NCBI RefSeq assembly: GCF_030272615.1
Contig: NC_081410.1
Location: 142,945,349 to 143,009,348, forward strand
Reading direction: 5' to 3'
DNA length: 64,000 nucleotides
Source: Cryptomeria japonica
Taxonomy: Eukaryota > Streptophyta > Pinopsida > Cupressales > Cupressaceae
Shown: in pieces, positions 32,400 to 44,090 of the stretch
Layout of the letters: each line of letters starts with the position of its first letter
Position numbering within the stretch: position 1 is the stretch's first letter
Position numbers and translations under genes: made by a program
The notes under the pieces: generated by a model
Seen by the model: only the letters and a program-made list of their open reading frames with translations
Database searches by the model: none
Told to the model about the DNA's origin: nothing

Positions 32400-33104
32400 C
32401 TTGATCATTTTCCCCATTCTAGAAGAAACTTTGCATCCTTTTCTCTATAGTCTTAACAATCTTCCTAGGAATTCTAAGGCACATCATTGAAAAAATTAGA
32501 ATTGTTGATACCACTAATTTTAGCATCAAAATCCTTCCTACCGAATTCAACCATTTTCTCTTCCAACCATCCATTCTTCATAGACATCTCTCAACTAAAT
32601 CCTTCCACACAGCTGATTTACTAGCAACCCCCAAAAGTGGGATACCTAAATACTTCCTAGGTAAAGTGCCATGTTTCATACCCAAGATGGAGCAAATTTC
32701 CCTTTGTTTTTTACTACTAGTATTAAAAAAGAAAACCTCAAATTTTCTCCAGTTTATGCAATGTACAAAAGCTTTGCTATATCTATCCAGCACATCCCTC
32801 ATTATTCTTGCCTCCCTAAAATAAGCCTCTCCCAATAATAAGGTGTCATTCGCAAACTACAAATTTGATATATTATCTAAACCTTCTGCCACCTTTACAC
32901 CCCTCCAACTCCCATCTCTCCTTTTTTTGAAATCAATCTTCCAAGGACTTCGACCATAACGATAAAGAGGAATGGAGATATGGGATCACCCTGTCTCAAA
33001 CCTTTCTTAGTCTCAAAAAAACCTTGTGGACTCCCATTAACTAAGACCAAGAATCAAGGAATCTTAATACAACTTTCCACCCGATTCACCCATTCCGAAC
33101 AAAA
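32400..33104 (-). pseudogene. LINE reverse transcriptase fragment
   Basis: Reading leftwards from the truncation point, the frames give GFFETKKGLRQGDPISP-like residues near 32960-33040 and then FANDTLLLGEAYF near 32815-32855. NWRKFEVFFF and GTLPRKYLGIPLLGVASKS follow at 32620-32760. The order matches the palm and thumb of plant LINE RT. The catalytic FADD box reads FAND, so one of the two catalytic aspartates is lost. Stops interrupt the frame. Confidence 0.82.
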
Positions 33105-33116
33105 GAATATGAGGAA
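33105..33116. repeat. LINE target-site duplication, right copy
   Basis: GAATATGAGGAA at the 5'-truncated end of the LINE, identical to 18078-18089. Confidence 0.88.
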
Positions 33117-34733
33117 ATTTATGTGAGTAAATTTGTAATTAATATTTTTAAATTGGATGTAAAAGTAATTTAAGATAAAATAAATTTGTAATTCATCTTA
33201 AAGGTAAAATAATTTTAAAAATATATATTTTAGATTAATTAAAATGTGTATTATTAATTATCATATTAATATAAATATTTTAAATAAAATATTGAGTTAT
33301 TTTATTTGTTCAAAAGTTATTATATTTTATTTAATATACATATATAATTTAGTTAATAAATATTTCATTTTTTTTTTAAACTTATTTTATTTTACGTGTA
33401 ATATTAATTATGTAATGCCCCTCCTCTAGTAACCTTGGACTACATGTTAACATGTTGCTAATATGACCTTTGGATGTAATTTCATGTATTGTTATGTTTG
33501 ATCATTGCCATGAAAGTACCTTAGGTGTTAGTGTTGATTTCTTAGACACGGTGAGGTTTGTGTTACTTGTATGGGTTGGTTTGGTTATCTTGAACATAAT
33601 TAAGCGATGAACCATAGGTTGGTTATGACATGATGGTGTTTATGGTATTTAAAACTGAATTGCAAAGATAAAATTACATTCACATGGAAAAGTTCAGGAT
33701 GGAGCTATGGTGACAAATTTATAATAATAGTATACGAATTTGTCAAGTTTGTAAATTTATGAATTACAAGGTGAAATTGTAAATTAATGTTATAGTTGTT
33801 AGACAAGGATAATTGATTAGAGATATTTAGCTCATCTACATAAATTTGTTTATTTTTTCTTCACTTATGTATCATGTGTACCACATACTGATATCTATGT
33901 GCCAAGTGTGTTGGAGAAGTGCTAATGAAAATTCGGGGACTCATAGCTAACCTAAATTGTATAATATGAATGTAGTTGGTATTAATTCCTTTGGAAGAAT
34001 CAAGGTCACCTATATATTTTCAATAGTGTGTTATATGGTGTTAAATGCATAATGTTGTAATGGTATATATTATTGTAAAGTGGGTCTAATGTGCCTTGAC
34101 ATGTAAAATTATTTTGGATGTAACAAAATTTTATCATTTGAAAGTTGTTTATAGAGGTCCTTTCTTAGTCAGTTTTGTAGGGGATTTAAGTAGTTATAAA
34201 ATCAAGTGATTTAAATTTAACCCTTAAAGGTTAGGTATAGGGATAAGGTGTATTTTGAACTATAAAAAGGTTTTTAAAACTATTTTTAGGCACCCTAACT
34301 CTTCCATTTATAAAAAGTAATGAAAATAGAAAGTGGTTAAAACACAAGATGGTACTTCTCCTCAACCTCAATGTGGTTATGATTTGGTTAAGATGACATG
34401 AGATCTCAGGATAACTCACCTAATTTAGGGATCCATATGGAGACATTTCTTACTTTGGAATATCCAAGTAGAGACACTTGGGGACCCTCAAGGGAGATAG
34501 GTGTCTCATTTTGGAGAATTCTAAGATTTTGGTATATTGGCTTTGGAGATGACACTTGTTGTGATCACTTGTTAGATGAGAAATGTTTCCTTTCAATTTA
34601 GGCTCTTTATTTGAGAGGAGAGGGTACTTTTTGCTTCATTTTTTTGGAGTCTTTATTGAGAAGAGGGATAAGGAGGGAATTGAACATAATACTTGGAGAA
34701 CTTGAGAATTATTCATCCCAACAAAGGAAATTA
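33117..34733. other. AT-rich host DNA left of element E
   Basis: No gene recognised. It is strongly AT-rich to about 33420, then mixed. A block near 33905-33940 (GTTGGAGAAGTGCTAATGAA) resembles 62615-62645 on the far side of element E (GTTGGGGAAGTGTTGATGAA), suggesting old repeat content. Confidence 0.5.
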
Positions 34734-34738
34734 GTTAG
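34734..34738. repeat. Element E target-site duplication, left copy
   Basis: GTTAG directly before the 5' LTR start TGTAGTCAC, repeated at 60805-60809 after the 3' LTR end. Confidence 0.85.
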
Positions 34739-35220
34739 TGTAGTCACACAAATCTGTCTAGCTTAATTAAATGAATATTTGTTATTTATTTGATTCAAAA
34801 TACACTAGCCATGAGTTAATTAATTAATATTTAATTAATCCATCTTCAAACATTCTCCTATTAATTAAATAAATTATTCAATTTATTTTAATTAATTCAT
34901 TAAACCAAGTTCACAAATCAATTAAATAATTAAAATCTATTTATTTAATTAAATCCCCCTATTCCTCTTTTAAATAAATTAAATTAAACATTTATTTAAA
35001 TCATTATCCCCCCCCCACCTTGCATTTTCCTAAAAAATGCAACTTGCACACATTTATTAAAATAAATTAATTTATTTTAATTAAAAATCCTATTTTCCCT
35101 CACCCACCAAATCCAATTGCATTCCTAAAACCCCTTCTAGATTCTTCTAACCCCTTCCTATATTAGCCTAATCCATCCCCTAATTATTGTCACATTCCTA
35201 AGCAACATGGAGTCACTTCT

Positions 35221-35240
35221 CAAAGACTTCAAAGTCTTTG
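35221..35240. repeat. Inverted repeat in the element E 5' LTR
   Basis: CAAAGACTT and AAGTCTTTG arms, 2-nt spacer. The copy at 59900-59919 in the 3' LTR is identical. Confidence 0.8.
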
Positions 35241-35617
35241 AAAAGCATTTAATGCTTTGTGTGTTCAACAATTTAACCTCCAAAGTCTTCCAAAACCACT
35301 AATGGCTCTTACATGACCATTAATGGCTCTTACATAACCATTTGTGGTTATTTCAACTTGTCTCCCCAAGCATTTATTGCTTTGACCATGTTTATCCCTT
35401 TTGCCTTTGCACAAGAGTTTATCCATTGGATAAAAGCTTTATTCTTTAAATAAAGAGTTTTATTCATTCAACTAACCTTGACCTTAACTCCCAAGGTCAT
35501 GTCAAGCATTTAATGCTTATTCCCTCTCCTCTCAACCTATCTCACAGTGACACATGTCATCTTGGGATTGGGTTGAAAGCCCTCACATGGATTTGAAATC
35601 ATTCAATCCTGACCCTT

Positions 35618-35639
35618 GTTGAGATTGCTCAATCTCAAC
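35618..35639. repeat. Perfect inverted repeat just upstream of the element E TATA box
   Basis: Arms GTTGAGATTG and CAATCTCAAC with a 2-nt spacer end 21 bp before TATAAATA. It is conserved at 60297-60318 in the 3' LTR. The position suggests a protein-binding site in U3, but this is inference. Confidence 0.75.
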
Positions 35640-35660
35640 CATCCATTGCTCCATTTTTCC

Positions 35661-35668
35661 TATAAATA
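35661..35668 (+). promoter_or_regulatory. TATA box, element E 5' LTR
   Basis: TATAAATA followed by GAGCCC; the 3' LTR copy is at 60340-60347. It is the best candidate core promoter of the element transcript. Confidence 0.65.
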
Positions 35669-36107
35669 GAGCCCATTTCTTCATAATCAGATCCTAAAAA
35701 CTTGTATGCATTTAACCTATAGGCATTTTAGAGAGCATTTAGCATAGCAATCTAATATCTTGTTATTTTGGTTAAAATCAATCATTTTTAATAGCATCGA
35801 GTATTTTAGCTTTTCATTTTACATTTGGAGCAAATATTCAAATCTCAATCCTCCATAAGCATCCATAGTGCAAAAAGCTGCTGAGAGCTACACTATTTTG
35901 GAACTTGGAGAGGAGAGGAACAAAGGAGAAGGAGCCAAGAGCATGTTAGGAGGCATTTGGAGATGCCTCATCATATTTGCTTCTTTAGTTAAATATTCTT
36001 TCATGTTCTTAGTATCTCTTTTGATATGTCTGTTTAGATTAGCTTTTGGTTAACTAACACTAATGATCTCTTGTGTCTTGTGTCGTTTGTCATTTGCTAA
36101 CCTTGTC

Positions 36108-38572
36108 TTTTTTTTCCTTTTAGCGCGTTTTTGTTAAATAGCGCGTCTGTTCAAACACAGACTAGCGCTATTGTAACAGAACATTGTAAAAAAGACCTTG
36201 TAACCAAAAAAGTGAAAAATTTTAGGCTTGTGGAAGCCCCCCTTAGGTATGGATTTTACTAACTGGTTATTGTTTGTGCAGGTTTAAAAACTCACCTCTT
36301 TAAAATCGAAAACTTTATTTTGGTGTTTTAAGAATTGAACAAACAAACTTTCCCTTGCTTTCCAGTTAGGATCACTTTTTTTTTTTTTGGTGCATTAAAA
36401 CTGAACAAAACAAAATTTGTTTTCTTGCAAGTTAGGAAACACACTTTATTTGGTGCTTAAAATCAACACTTCAATTTTCTTGCATCAAACTAAAGAATTT
36501 ACAATCCACACTTCAATTTTTGGTGCACATAAAATACATAATCAACTTGTTTAAAACTTTTGCAAAGCGATTTTCCTTCATGTATACATGCTTCAATTTC
36601 AGTTGACCAGGATTTTCAAAATTCTAGTTTACTCAAACCTTTGCATTTGAAGTTAAAAAGAACACCATGAATGTTGGAGCAACATCTCCAAATAGTTAAG
36701 ATCACATTGCAATGGCAAGTTAAAAAGAACAAGTGTTTTCGTGCTTGGCACACTTGTGCAAAAAGTTGGTCGAGTGGTCCTACTTCTAACACACACTATC
36801 CTCTCCCTTGGCTTTCGTAGTCCTAGGTGCAAGAGAAAAGTGTTAATAACACTCAAAAAAATTTATCTTTTTAAGAGGGGCCTGCCAAGAGACACATCAC
36901 TCTTGGGAATGACCTCGCGCGGTAAATCCTTCGAGCTGCTATAGAAATCAGGTGAGAGCGAAAGTTGTAGCCTTGGGTATAGTTGTTCCTATAGTGTAAC
37001 TGGCCGAAAGGACAAATGGGCCCCACCACTGGTTACAAGGCTCTTAAGTGAGTCACTGCAGAATGAACTTATGTCGAAAAACATCGAACATGACTAAACA
37101 CCTTTGAGTAGTAGCCCACCCGTTCTATTGATTGAGGATATTTGCGATATAATTTAGTGCAAGAGCATAGCTGGTTTTGCTCCCAAGATACTCACCCTAC
37201 ATATTTCCTTGAGTAGAAACATAGATTTTTGAAAAGTCACTTGTGGCTTGATAAAAGTGGTGACTCCCCCATCATAGGGATCATCTATTTGTTATGCTCG
37301 TGCAAGACTTAGTATATCACATCCTTACCTGCCACAGCGGGATTCATAAGGTATGTAGTACCAAAGTCGAAGAAATATCAAGATGTGGGCTAAATTTATC
37401 ACAACTGGCCATTTGACCTTAGGGATAAAAAGTGTTTGAAGTGTTTTTGTTTTAGTCAAAGACCAAGTGCAAATTGAGTCGACTTCAGGCTTTGGAAATA
37501 CACCTTAAAATACATCTAAAAGGAAGGGTCATATAAAAGTCCAAGGATTGGGTTGATCTAGACCCATACCCATTTGTGCCTTTTAGGCAACATTCTTGTG
37601 TTTGTGTGCTTGCTTTGTTTTCTTGTCAAAGAAACATCAAAAAAATCAATTCGAAAACAAAGTATTCATCCAACCAAACATTTTTCAAAACAATCAAAAA
37701 TATCAAAAACAAAGTGCAAACAACAAAGAATCAAACTTTATGACCATTCATCACATCTTGCGAAAGAAGAAACGTCGTCAGAATATCAACTTGAAAAGAA
37801 TACCATTGAGCTCAAAGGCTTTGATCAAAAGGAGGAAATTCTTCTATCTAAATAGACAAATCTTTGTCTCCCATAGAGTTTTTCTATGTCACATGCATCT
37901 CTACCTTCAAGGAAAAACAAATGAATTTGATTTAGAGTCATTAAACCGCAGAGCTTTCATGCAATATAGAGCTTTGAGTTATCACAAAAACCAAGGAGGT
38001 GCGATTAATCCCAACTTTTTCCCAAACATTTGTATCACATACAACATAGGTCGAGAAATACCACCAACACCCAAAAGGGAAGAGGTAGATTTTGTTCCAT
38101 TTGTGACACAAAGCTTTTATTAAAGTTAAAAACATTTTCATCCATTATCTCACTCATACATCATCACTTCATCATCAATCCGTTCGAACTCTCAAAACAT
38201 TAAGAGGTTCTTGTCCCGAGTTCTCTTTTTGGATATTGCTTGAATCAAACACATCACATCACTTTTTAGATTGTTTCTACATCTAGGATAATCTCATCCT
38301 AAGAGGCACATCTATGCAGGTTAAAACTAGTTCATGAGTGAATCCTCTCATTACTAGGTAGTTAAATCTGTAACATATCTCAGATTTCTCTACACCTTAT
38401 CACATCCAACCTTATCAAAAGAAAACAAGCAATTCAAAGAAGGAATTTCGGTTACATCCACCTTTAAGTGTTAGAGATCCATACGCAAAACACTTCACCA
38501 ACCATTAATCTTTCATTTCATCAACAACTCATCATCATTTTCACACAACTTCAACAAAAGCTTGTAAACAAA
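36108..38572 (+). other. Element E leader
   Basis: Long leader between the broken 5' LTR end and gag. The first 75 bp carry GCGCGTCTGT and AGCGCTATTG copies that resemble the repeats of the PMD intron region. 36900-37400 is a less AT-rich, structured-looking stretch. It also contains the ORF 37596-38123. No primer-binding site was recognised. Confidence 0.6.
37596..38123 (+). CDS. Leader ORF upstream of gag, unrecognised
   Basis: An open frame of 175 codons lies about 450 bp before gag, in a different frame. It starts with a Cys/Phe-rich hydrophobic stretch (MCLCACFVFLSKKH) and is then Lys/Asn/Gln-rich, ending FVPFVTQSFY. Some Tat/Ogre-type elements carry an extra ORF before gag, so a role is possible. 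No motif is recognisable, and a second overlapping open frame (37574-37855) argues for caution. It could be chance in biased sequence. Confidence 0.3.
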   Translation: MCLCACFVFLSKKHQKNQFENKVFIQPNIFQNNQKYQKQSANNKESNFMTIHHILRKKKRRQNINLKRIPLSSKALIKRRKFFYLNRQIFVSHRVFLCHMHLYLQGKTNEFDLESLNRRAFMQYRALSYHKNQGGAINPNFFPNICITYNIGREIPPTPKREEVDFVPFVTQSFY

Positions 38573-40153
38573 ATGGCCCAAACCCCGTCACAGTCAAGGC
38601 AATGAGAAATAGAAATTGAGGAAGAAGAAGAGGAAAATCTCAATGAATTTCAAGAAGCACTTGAAGGAAATGCAAATGATGAAAACCCAAGTACTCCCAC
38701 TCCTACAACAATAGAAAGGGCCCAGCATAACCCTCTCTTTAACAGACTTTTTGATGAAATACTCAAGAGAAATGCGGATGCTCACTTTTTAAAGCTCGCT
38801 CAAGAAGGAGCAAAACTCCCCTCTGGCTTTGATCTTGCCCAATTAAGACAAGCATCAGAACGACAAAGTCACCATGAAGAGGAAAGAGGTAGAGATCCCA
38901 TCAGATTTAACATTCCTCGAGGTAACCCACCACCTCCTCCTCCAAATGAAATGGAGATGTTGTGGCAACAAGTCAAGAAACTCGCCCAACAACTTAATAG
39001 TAGTGTCAAAACTAACCAATTCTCACTCAATGACATCTGTCCCTATCCTTTTGATAGGAATCTTTATATGCCACCCTTTCCATGAGGATTTGAAACACCC
39101 AAATTTGAAAAATAAAGAGGAAAGGGAGATCCTCATGATCATGTCAGAGAATTTCATTCCGCTTGCCTCGAAGTGGCATATGAAGACACATACCTAATGC
39201 GCCTTTTTCCCCAAAGCTTGGGTGGAACAACCACATCATGGTTTTCCCGACTATCAGGTGGCATTAGAACATTTGAGGAACTCATCCAGAAGTTCCTAGC
39301 TCATTACTCTCATAACATTGAACGCGACATCACCATGGCTGATCTGTGCAACACTAAACAAAAACTAGGTGAACTATTCTCAGTATTCCTATAATGAAAG
39401 TGTCAAATGTCTAGCAGACGTTCTCTTCAGTTACCTGCATGAGAACTAGTGGAAATATTCATTTCCAACTTAAACGAAGAAATGAAATTTCACCTGGATG
39501 TCAAAGACACAGACTCTTTTAATGATATGATCACCAAGGGTTTGAAATTTGAATGGGCCCTCATCAAGAAAGGACTTTTCAAAATCTATAATGAACCAAA
39601 GGATAGTCCTCGCCCACGCTTCAATAGTGATAAACCAAGCTTTTGGAACAAAAATAAGAATATCGTCAATGATGGGGTTGTGGATGCCAGGACTATAAAA
39701 ACTGCACAACCTGTCGTTCGGTTTGCAGGACAGAATCCTCCACCTCAGAATAACACAAATATTCCTTCCAATCAAGGTCGCATCACATCTCACGATGAAC
39801 CTAGACCTCGTCAGCAAAAGCAAAAATGAACATACACTCCCTTAGGGGAACCCATTGAAACAGTATTGTGACAACTCCTTTCTCAAAATTTGGTCACTCT
39901 ACCTAAAACATCAAACTATGAGCCTCAGGTCAAACCTGCATGGTGGAGAGATACTGAACACTGTGATTTCCACCAAGGGAGAGGACACAAGACAAGTAAT
40001 TGTCACCGATTGAAAGACCTTATTCAGGATCTTATTGACCGAGGTGAAATTGAAATCAAAGGACATGACCCAAAAACAACAAACAATGATCATCTGATGT
40101 TCAAAAATCCACTTCCATCCCAAGATCAAAGGGGTCCTTCCACTTCCAGGTGA
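38573..40153 (+). pseudogene. gag: Element E gag
   Basis: ATG at 38573 begins an acidic N-terminus with an early TGA at 38603-38605. The same frame then gives NPLFNRLFDEILKRNADAHF, NDICPYPFDRNLYMPPF, GDPHDHVREFHSACLEVAYE and LCNTKQKLGELF. A zinc-knuckle variant CDFHQGRGHKTSNC (CX2HX4HX4C, near 39962-40003) is followed by RLKDLIQDLIDRGEIEIKGH. Stops (about seven) interrupt a single frame, and several sit where CGA or CAA is expected. Compared with element D it shares the DICPYPFD and knuckle blocks. It is inactive as it stands. Confidence 0.85.
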
Positions 40154-41404
40154 GGCACTGATACCACGGATTATACGCAGGCTACATATAATTACACTGT
40201 AAATCACCTGTATGATGCCAATGAACAAGTTGCAACTATAACCATCAAAAATCCCAACTCCAATTGTAATGTTTTTACACATCACGGCAAGGTTACCATA
40301 AAGGCAGCTCCACAAGGCACCACCTCCATACCAAAGGAGTACAATCTTGTGGAACAATTAGACAAAACACCTGCGCTTATATCCATTTTAGAGCTATTAC
40401 GCCTATCGCCATCTCATAAAATAATCTTGGATCAAGCACTCCAAGAGGCGTCAGTCCCTACAAACCTGAATACAGACCAATTTCAAGCCATGGTTGGAAG
40501 TCTAAAGTCATCACCTTGTCTCACTTTTTCCGAAAGTGACAACTCTTCCTTCCAACAACCTCATAACGCTTCGCTACACATTGAAGGCTTTATCAACCAG
40601 CATAGGATCAAGCGAGTCTTGATCGATAATGGAGCAGGCTTAAATATTTGTACACTACAGTTGGTCATAGCATTGGGATATGCCATAGAATCAGTGGATC
40701 CTCGCAAGAAGATCACAATCAAAGCCTATGACAGTGCAGAGTGTTCATCCAAAGGAGCGGTGGTACTACCAATCCGAGTGGGCCCTGTGGTAAAGCACAT
40801 CATCTGTCAGGTTTTGGACCTTCTTTTTCCATACAACCTATTGTTAGGAAGACCTTGGATACAAGCCATGCAAGCCGTTCCATCTACCTACCATCAATGT
40901 ATCAAGTTCCCACATAACGGTGTAGAGATCACAATCCTGGGCGATGCAAATCCCTTTGCGTATTGCCATAATATCAACCATCAACCAAAGATTACCATTC
41001 CTAATAATAGAGAAGCCATATCCTCCACATCCTATATAAGTCCCACCTCTCTTGCCAGTTCGAACACCACTATACCAAAGCAAGAAAAGCTTAAAATGAA
41101 AATAGTAGAGGAAGGTCCTGGGGAATACAACTTGAGTCAACTCTTTTGTGTGGGACAAATACCCACTTGTCCTAGAACACATGGTAAACCACAGCAATTA
41201 CTCCAGCAACCACTAATCACGCCAGCATGTGCTTTGATGCCTTTCATCCTTGGAAAGAGTCAAGAAGAAGAAACCCAAGATGAGGACTTAGCAGAATGGA
41301 TCTATAAAGATCCCATCACCATTGATATACTACAAGTTAAGCTTCCTACGGATCAGTATGGCAAAGGTCTCCTCATTATGCAAAGAATGGGGTATGATGG
41401 TTAG
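40154..41404 (+). pseudogene. Element E protease and G-patch-like start
   Basis: A long open stretch (40349-41404) contains EQLDKTPALISILELLRLSP, RVLIDNGAGLNICTLQLV and ITIKAYDSAECSSKGAVVLP. It continues with LLLGRPWIQAMQAVPSTYHQ and KFPHNGVEITILGDANPF. The aspartic protease motif reads D-N-G. The end, TDQYGKGLLIMQRMGYDG then TAG, is the beginning of a G-patch-like segment that resumes with SALGYCKQGRHEPLL. The stop fits CAG to TAG. All lies in the gag frame, so gag-pro would be one polyprotein. Confidence 0.83.
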
Positions 41405-42595
41405 AGTGCTTTGGGATATTGCAAACAAGGACGACATGAACCTCTACTGTCAGAATTAAAGCCCAAAGGTAATACAGGCCTAGGCTTTGAAAAAGAGATC
41501 TTTCTTAAACTCAAATTCAAAGGAAAACCCCACAAACCATTATATCAGCCTATTGCAAAGAGGACACCTTTCATTATCAAAGCAGCATCAAACACCATCA
41601 CAAATGCCCCACTGAGGCTCCAAATCCCAACACCACCATCTACAATGCCAATCATCCCACCAAGAGAACCAGTAATCCCATTGGCATCAGCAATAACATC
41701 AATAGCACCATTAGCAGTAGCAACTGTATCAGAACCCACAGCAGCATCTATGACACCAGTAGTTCCAGTAGAAGCAACTGAGTCAATACTACCGATACTC
41801 CCTGTATTGAATTCCTTAATCCCCATCGACCTTCCTACAGCACCGCTCATTTCATCTACAAAGGTACATCAACCAATCACACCTGCAGTATTTAACTAAA
41901 AGGACATCCCAGTATGGTATAGTAATCGGATGCTAGAAAGTGACTTAGAGACTGACTCACATGAGTGGGAATTTGATTTTGTCCAGCTTAATACTTCAGA
42001 TGAGGAAGACACATCACTACCTCCACCACGTAAAGGCATCCCTATTTATGGAGAAGCACAGATAAAGACTTCTTGGGTTCCTGAGCTGGAAACATCTTCC
42101 ACAGACCCTACGTCTCATCCTACGCCTGATTCTGATAGGGAGAGTACCATCAATGACCTTCACCACAATGTCTTAACCCTCTCCGATACATCTAAAGCAC
42201 TTAACCTAATCGATGAAGTAATGCCCATTATTCACCCTGAACTCATCGAAGGGAACCAACCAAATCCCCCATGTCTTGACTTCTTCCAAAATGATGAGGC
42301 CATCATTGAATTTTTGGAATTACGGGATAACCTACCAAGCGGGGATCACAAAGCTGGATTCGCCATAGAACTAAATAGCGCAGCATACTTCAGGGCAGAT
42401 GCCAAACCTTTCAGCTACAAAAATATAACAATAAAACATGGATCTTCTAGTGAAAACCACACCGTGGCACTATTTGATCCAATAAAAGTAAAAAGAAAGA
42501 GCATATCCAACGGTGAAAACCTCTCCGAGGCGCTTGAGGATGAAGGGTTTGACATTCTCCCTGCTAGTACACAACAGGAATGATCAACGATTCTC
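41405..42595 (+). pseudogene. Element E Pro/Thr/Ala-rich linker between protease and RT
   Basis: After the G-patch-like segment the frame carries a proline/isoleucine/threonine-rich stretch of about 100 residues (PTPPSTMPIIPPREPVIPL). An acidic region follows, with CLDFFQNDEAIIEFLELRDN and HTVALFDPIKVKRKSI, which parallels element A. One stop is at about 41897-41899, another at about 42581-42583. Low-complexity linkers here are common in Tat elements. Confidence 0.7.
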
Positions 42596-43540
42596 ATTGA
42601 GGAAACCAAAGAATACAATGTGGGGACTCCTGAAAATCCTCATCTCATACATCTAGCATCTCTTCTCACTCCAAAAGAACAGCCTAAATTTATAGAGTTC
42701 TTTCAAAAGCGTCAAATCAACTTTGCATGGTCATATGCAGACATGCCTGGGCTTGATCTTGATTTAGTCATGCATCACCTCACCGTAGCAGACGGAGCCA
42801 AACCTGTCAAGAAGAAGCTTTGTAAGATGCATCCTCAGATTGCAATGCTAGTCAAAATAGAACTCAAGAAACTCCTAGATGTTGGTTTCATTAGACCAAT
42901 TGATTATGCAGAATGGATCTCCAACATTGTGCCTGTCGGCAAACCAAAAGGGGGCATCCGCATTTGTACTGACTTCAGAGATCTGAATAAGGCCTGTCCT
43001 AAGGATGACTTCCCCCTACCAAATATCAACATCATAGTGGATCTGATAGCAGGACATGCCATGCTTTCACTCATGGATGGCTTTTCAAGATACAATCAGA
43101 TAAAGATCGCACCAGAAGATCAACATAAGATAGCCTTCACATGTCCATGGGGCACATATTGCTGGAATGTAATGCCTTTCGGTCTAAAGAATGTAGGAGC
43201 GACCTATCAATGAGCAATGACCACCATCTTCCATGGCATGATGCATACTATGATGGAAGATTATGTTGATGACTTACTAGCAAAATCACTCACCAAAGAA
43301 GGACATCTCAACATATTAGATAAAATTTGATAAACTAGAACAATACCATGTTCGACTCAACCCAAAGAAATGTGTCTTTGGAGTAACCTCCGGGAAGCTT
43401 CTAGGATACATTGTCTCAAGCAAAGGTATTGAGGTCGACCCAGCAAAGGTAAAAGCAATCATGGACATGCCACCACCAAAGAATATCAGTCAGCTAAGGA
43501 CATTACAAGGACGGCTTCAATCCATCTGAAGATTCATTGC
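42596..43540 (+). pseudogene. pol: Element E reverse transcriptase
   Basis: The frame shows IEFFQKRQINFAWSYADMPG, LKKLLDVGFIRPIDYAEW, ICTDFRDLNKACPKDDFPLP, LSLMDGFSRYNQIKIAPEDQ and PFGLKNVGATYQ. A TGA (43210-43212) stands where arginine is expected. The catalytic box YVDDLLAKS lies at 43262-43288. One base is missing near 43329, after which the frame changes to NPKKCVFGV and GKLLGYIVSSKGIEVDP. A further TGA at about 43527 sits at an expected arginine. This is the best preserved RT of the window apart from these lesions. Confidence 0.9.
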
Positions 43541-44090
43541 ACAATTGGCTGATAAGTGTCACCCATTCACACACCTGCTACACAAGAACATCCGCTTTCA
43601 ATGGGATGCCAGATGCCAGCAAGCATTCCAGATGCTTAAAGACTATCTCATGAATACACCATTGTTGATCCCACCAGATCCAAGTAGACCGTTATTACTC
43701 TATATCTCAGCAACAAGTATAGTATTGGGTGTACTACTGGCATAGCATAACGCAAAAGGGAAAGAGTGTGTTGTTTACTACATTTCTCGAACATTGGTTG
43801 GCTATGAACTCAATTACACACCTATTGAGCAAGCTTGCCTAGTAGTAATCTTAGCAGCCACTAAACTGAGACACTATCTATTAACACATAAAGTACAACT
43901 AATTGCAAAGATTGATCCACTCAACTATTTACTCAGCAAAGCAGCATTGACAGGCCGCTTGGCCAAATGGGTGATGATTCTAAGTGAATTTGACATCGAG
44001 TATGTGGACCATAAGGCTATCAAAGGTCAAGTTATTGCAGATCAGTTGGCCGATGCACCCCTCATAAGCGATCATCCTCTCATTTCCAAT
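43541..44090 (+). pseudogene. pol: Element E first RNase H
   Basis: LLLYISATSIVLGVLLA (then TAG 43743-43745 at an expected Gln), YYISRTLVGYELNYTPIE and LSKAALTGRLAKWVMILSEF correspond to element A. As in A, the first catalytic Asp is replaced (LYISATS). Confidence 0.85.

Larger units (their letters stand above)
18090..33104 (-). mobile_element. 5'-truncated plant L1-type LINE, split by element D
   Basis: The LINE reads on the - strand. Its poly(A) tail is the T-run at 18090-18103. Post-RNase H and 3' sequence occupies 18104-18792 and 30325-30700, RNase H about 30704-31165, the zf-RVT region 31267-31653, and RT about 32400-33104. A perfect 12-bp duplication GAATATGAGGAA flanks it (18078-18089, 33105-33116), a target-primed insertion signature. 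Truncation at the 5' end within RT is usual for LINEs. Removing element D and its duplicated 5 bp leaves about 3.5 kb. RT, zf-RVT and a C-terminal RNase H in that order are typical of plant L1 ORF2. Confidence 0.88.
34739..36107 (+). repeat. Element E 5' LTR, right end lost
   Basis: It matches the 3' LTR from TGTAGTCACACAAATCTGTC to CTAACCTTGTC and then diverges. The last 17 bp seen in the 3' LTR (CATTTTGCAGAGTATCA) and the primer-binding site are not found here. A TATA box TATAAATA lies at 35661-35668. Confidence 0.88.
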
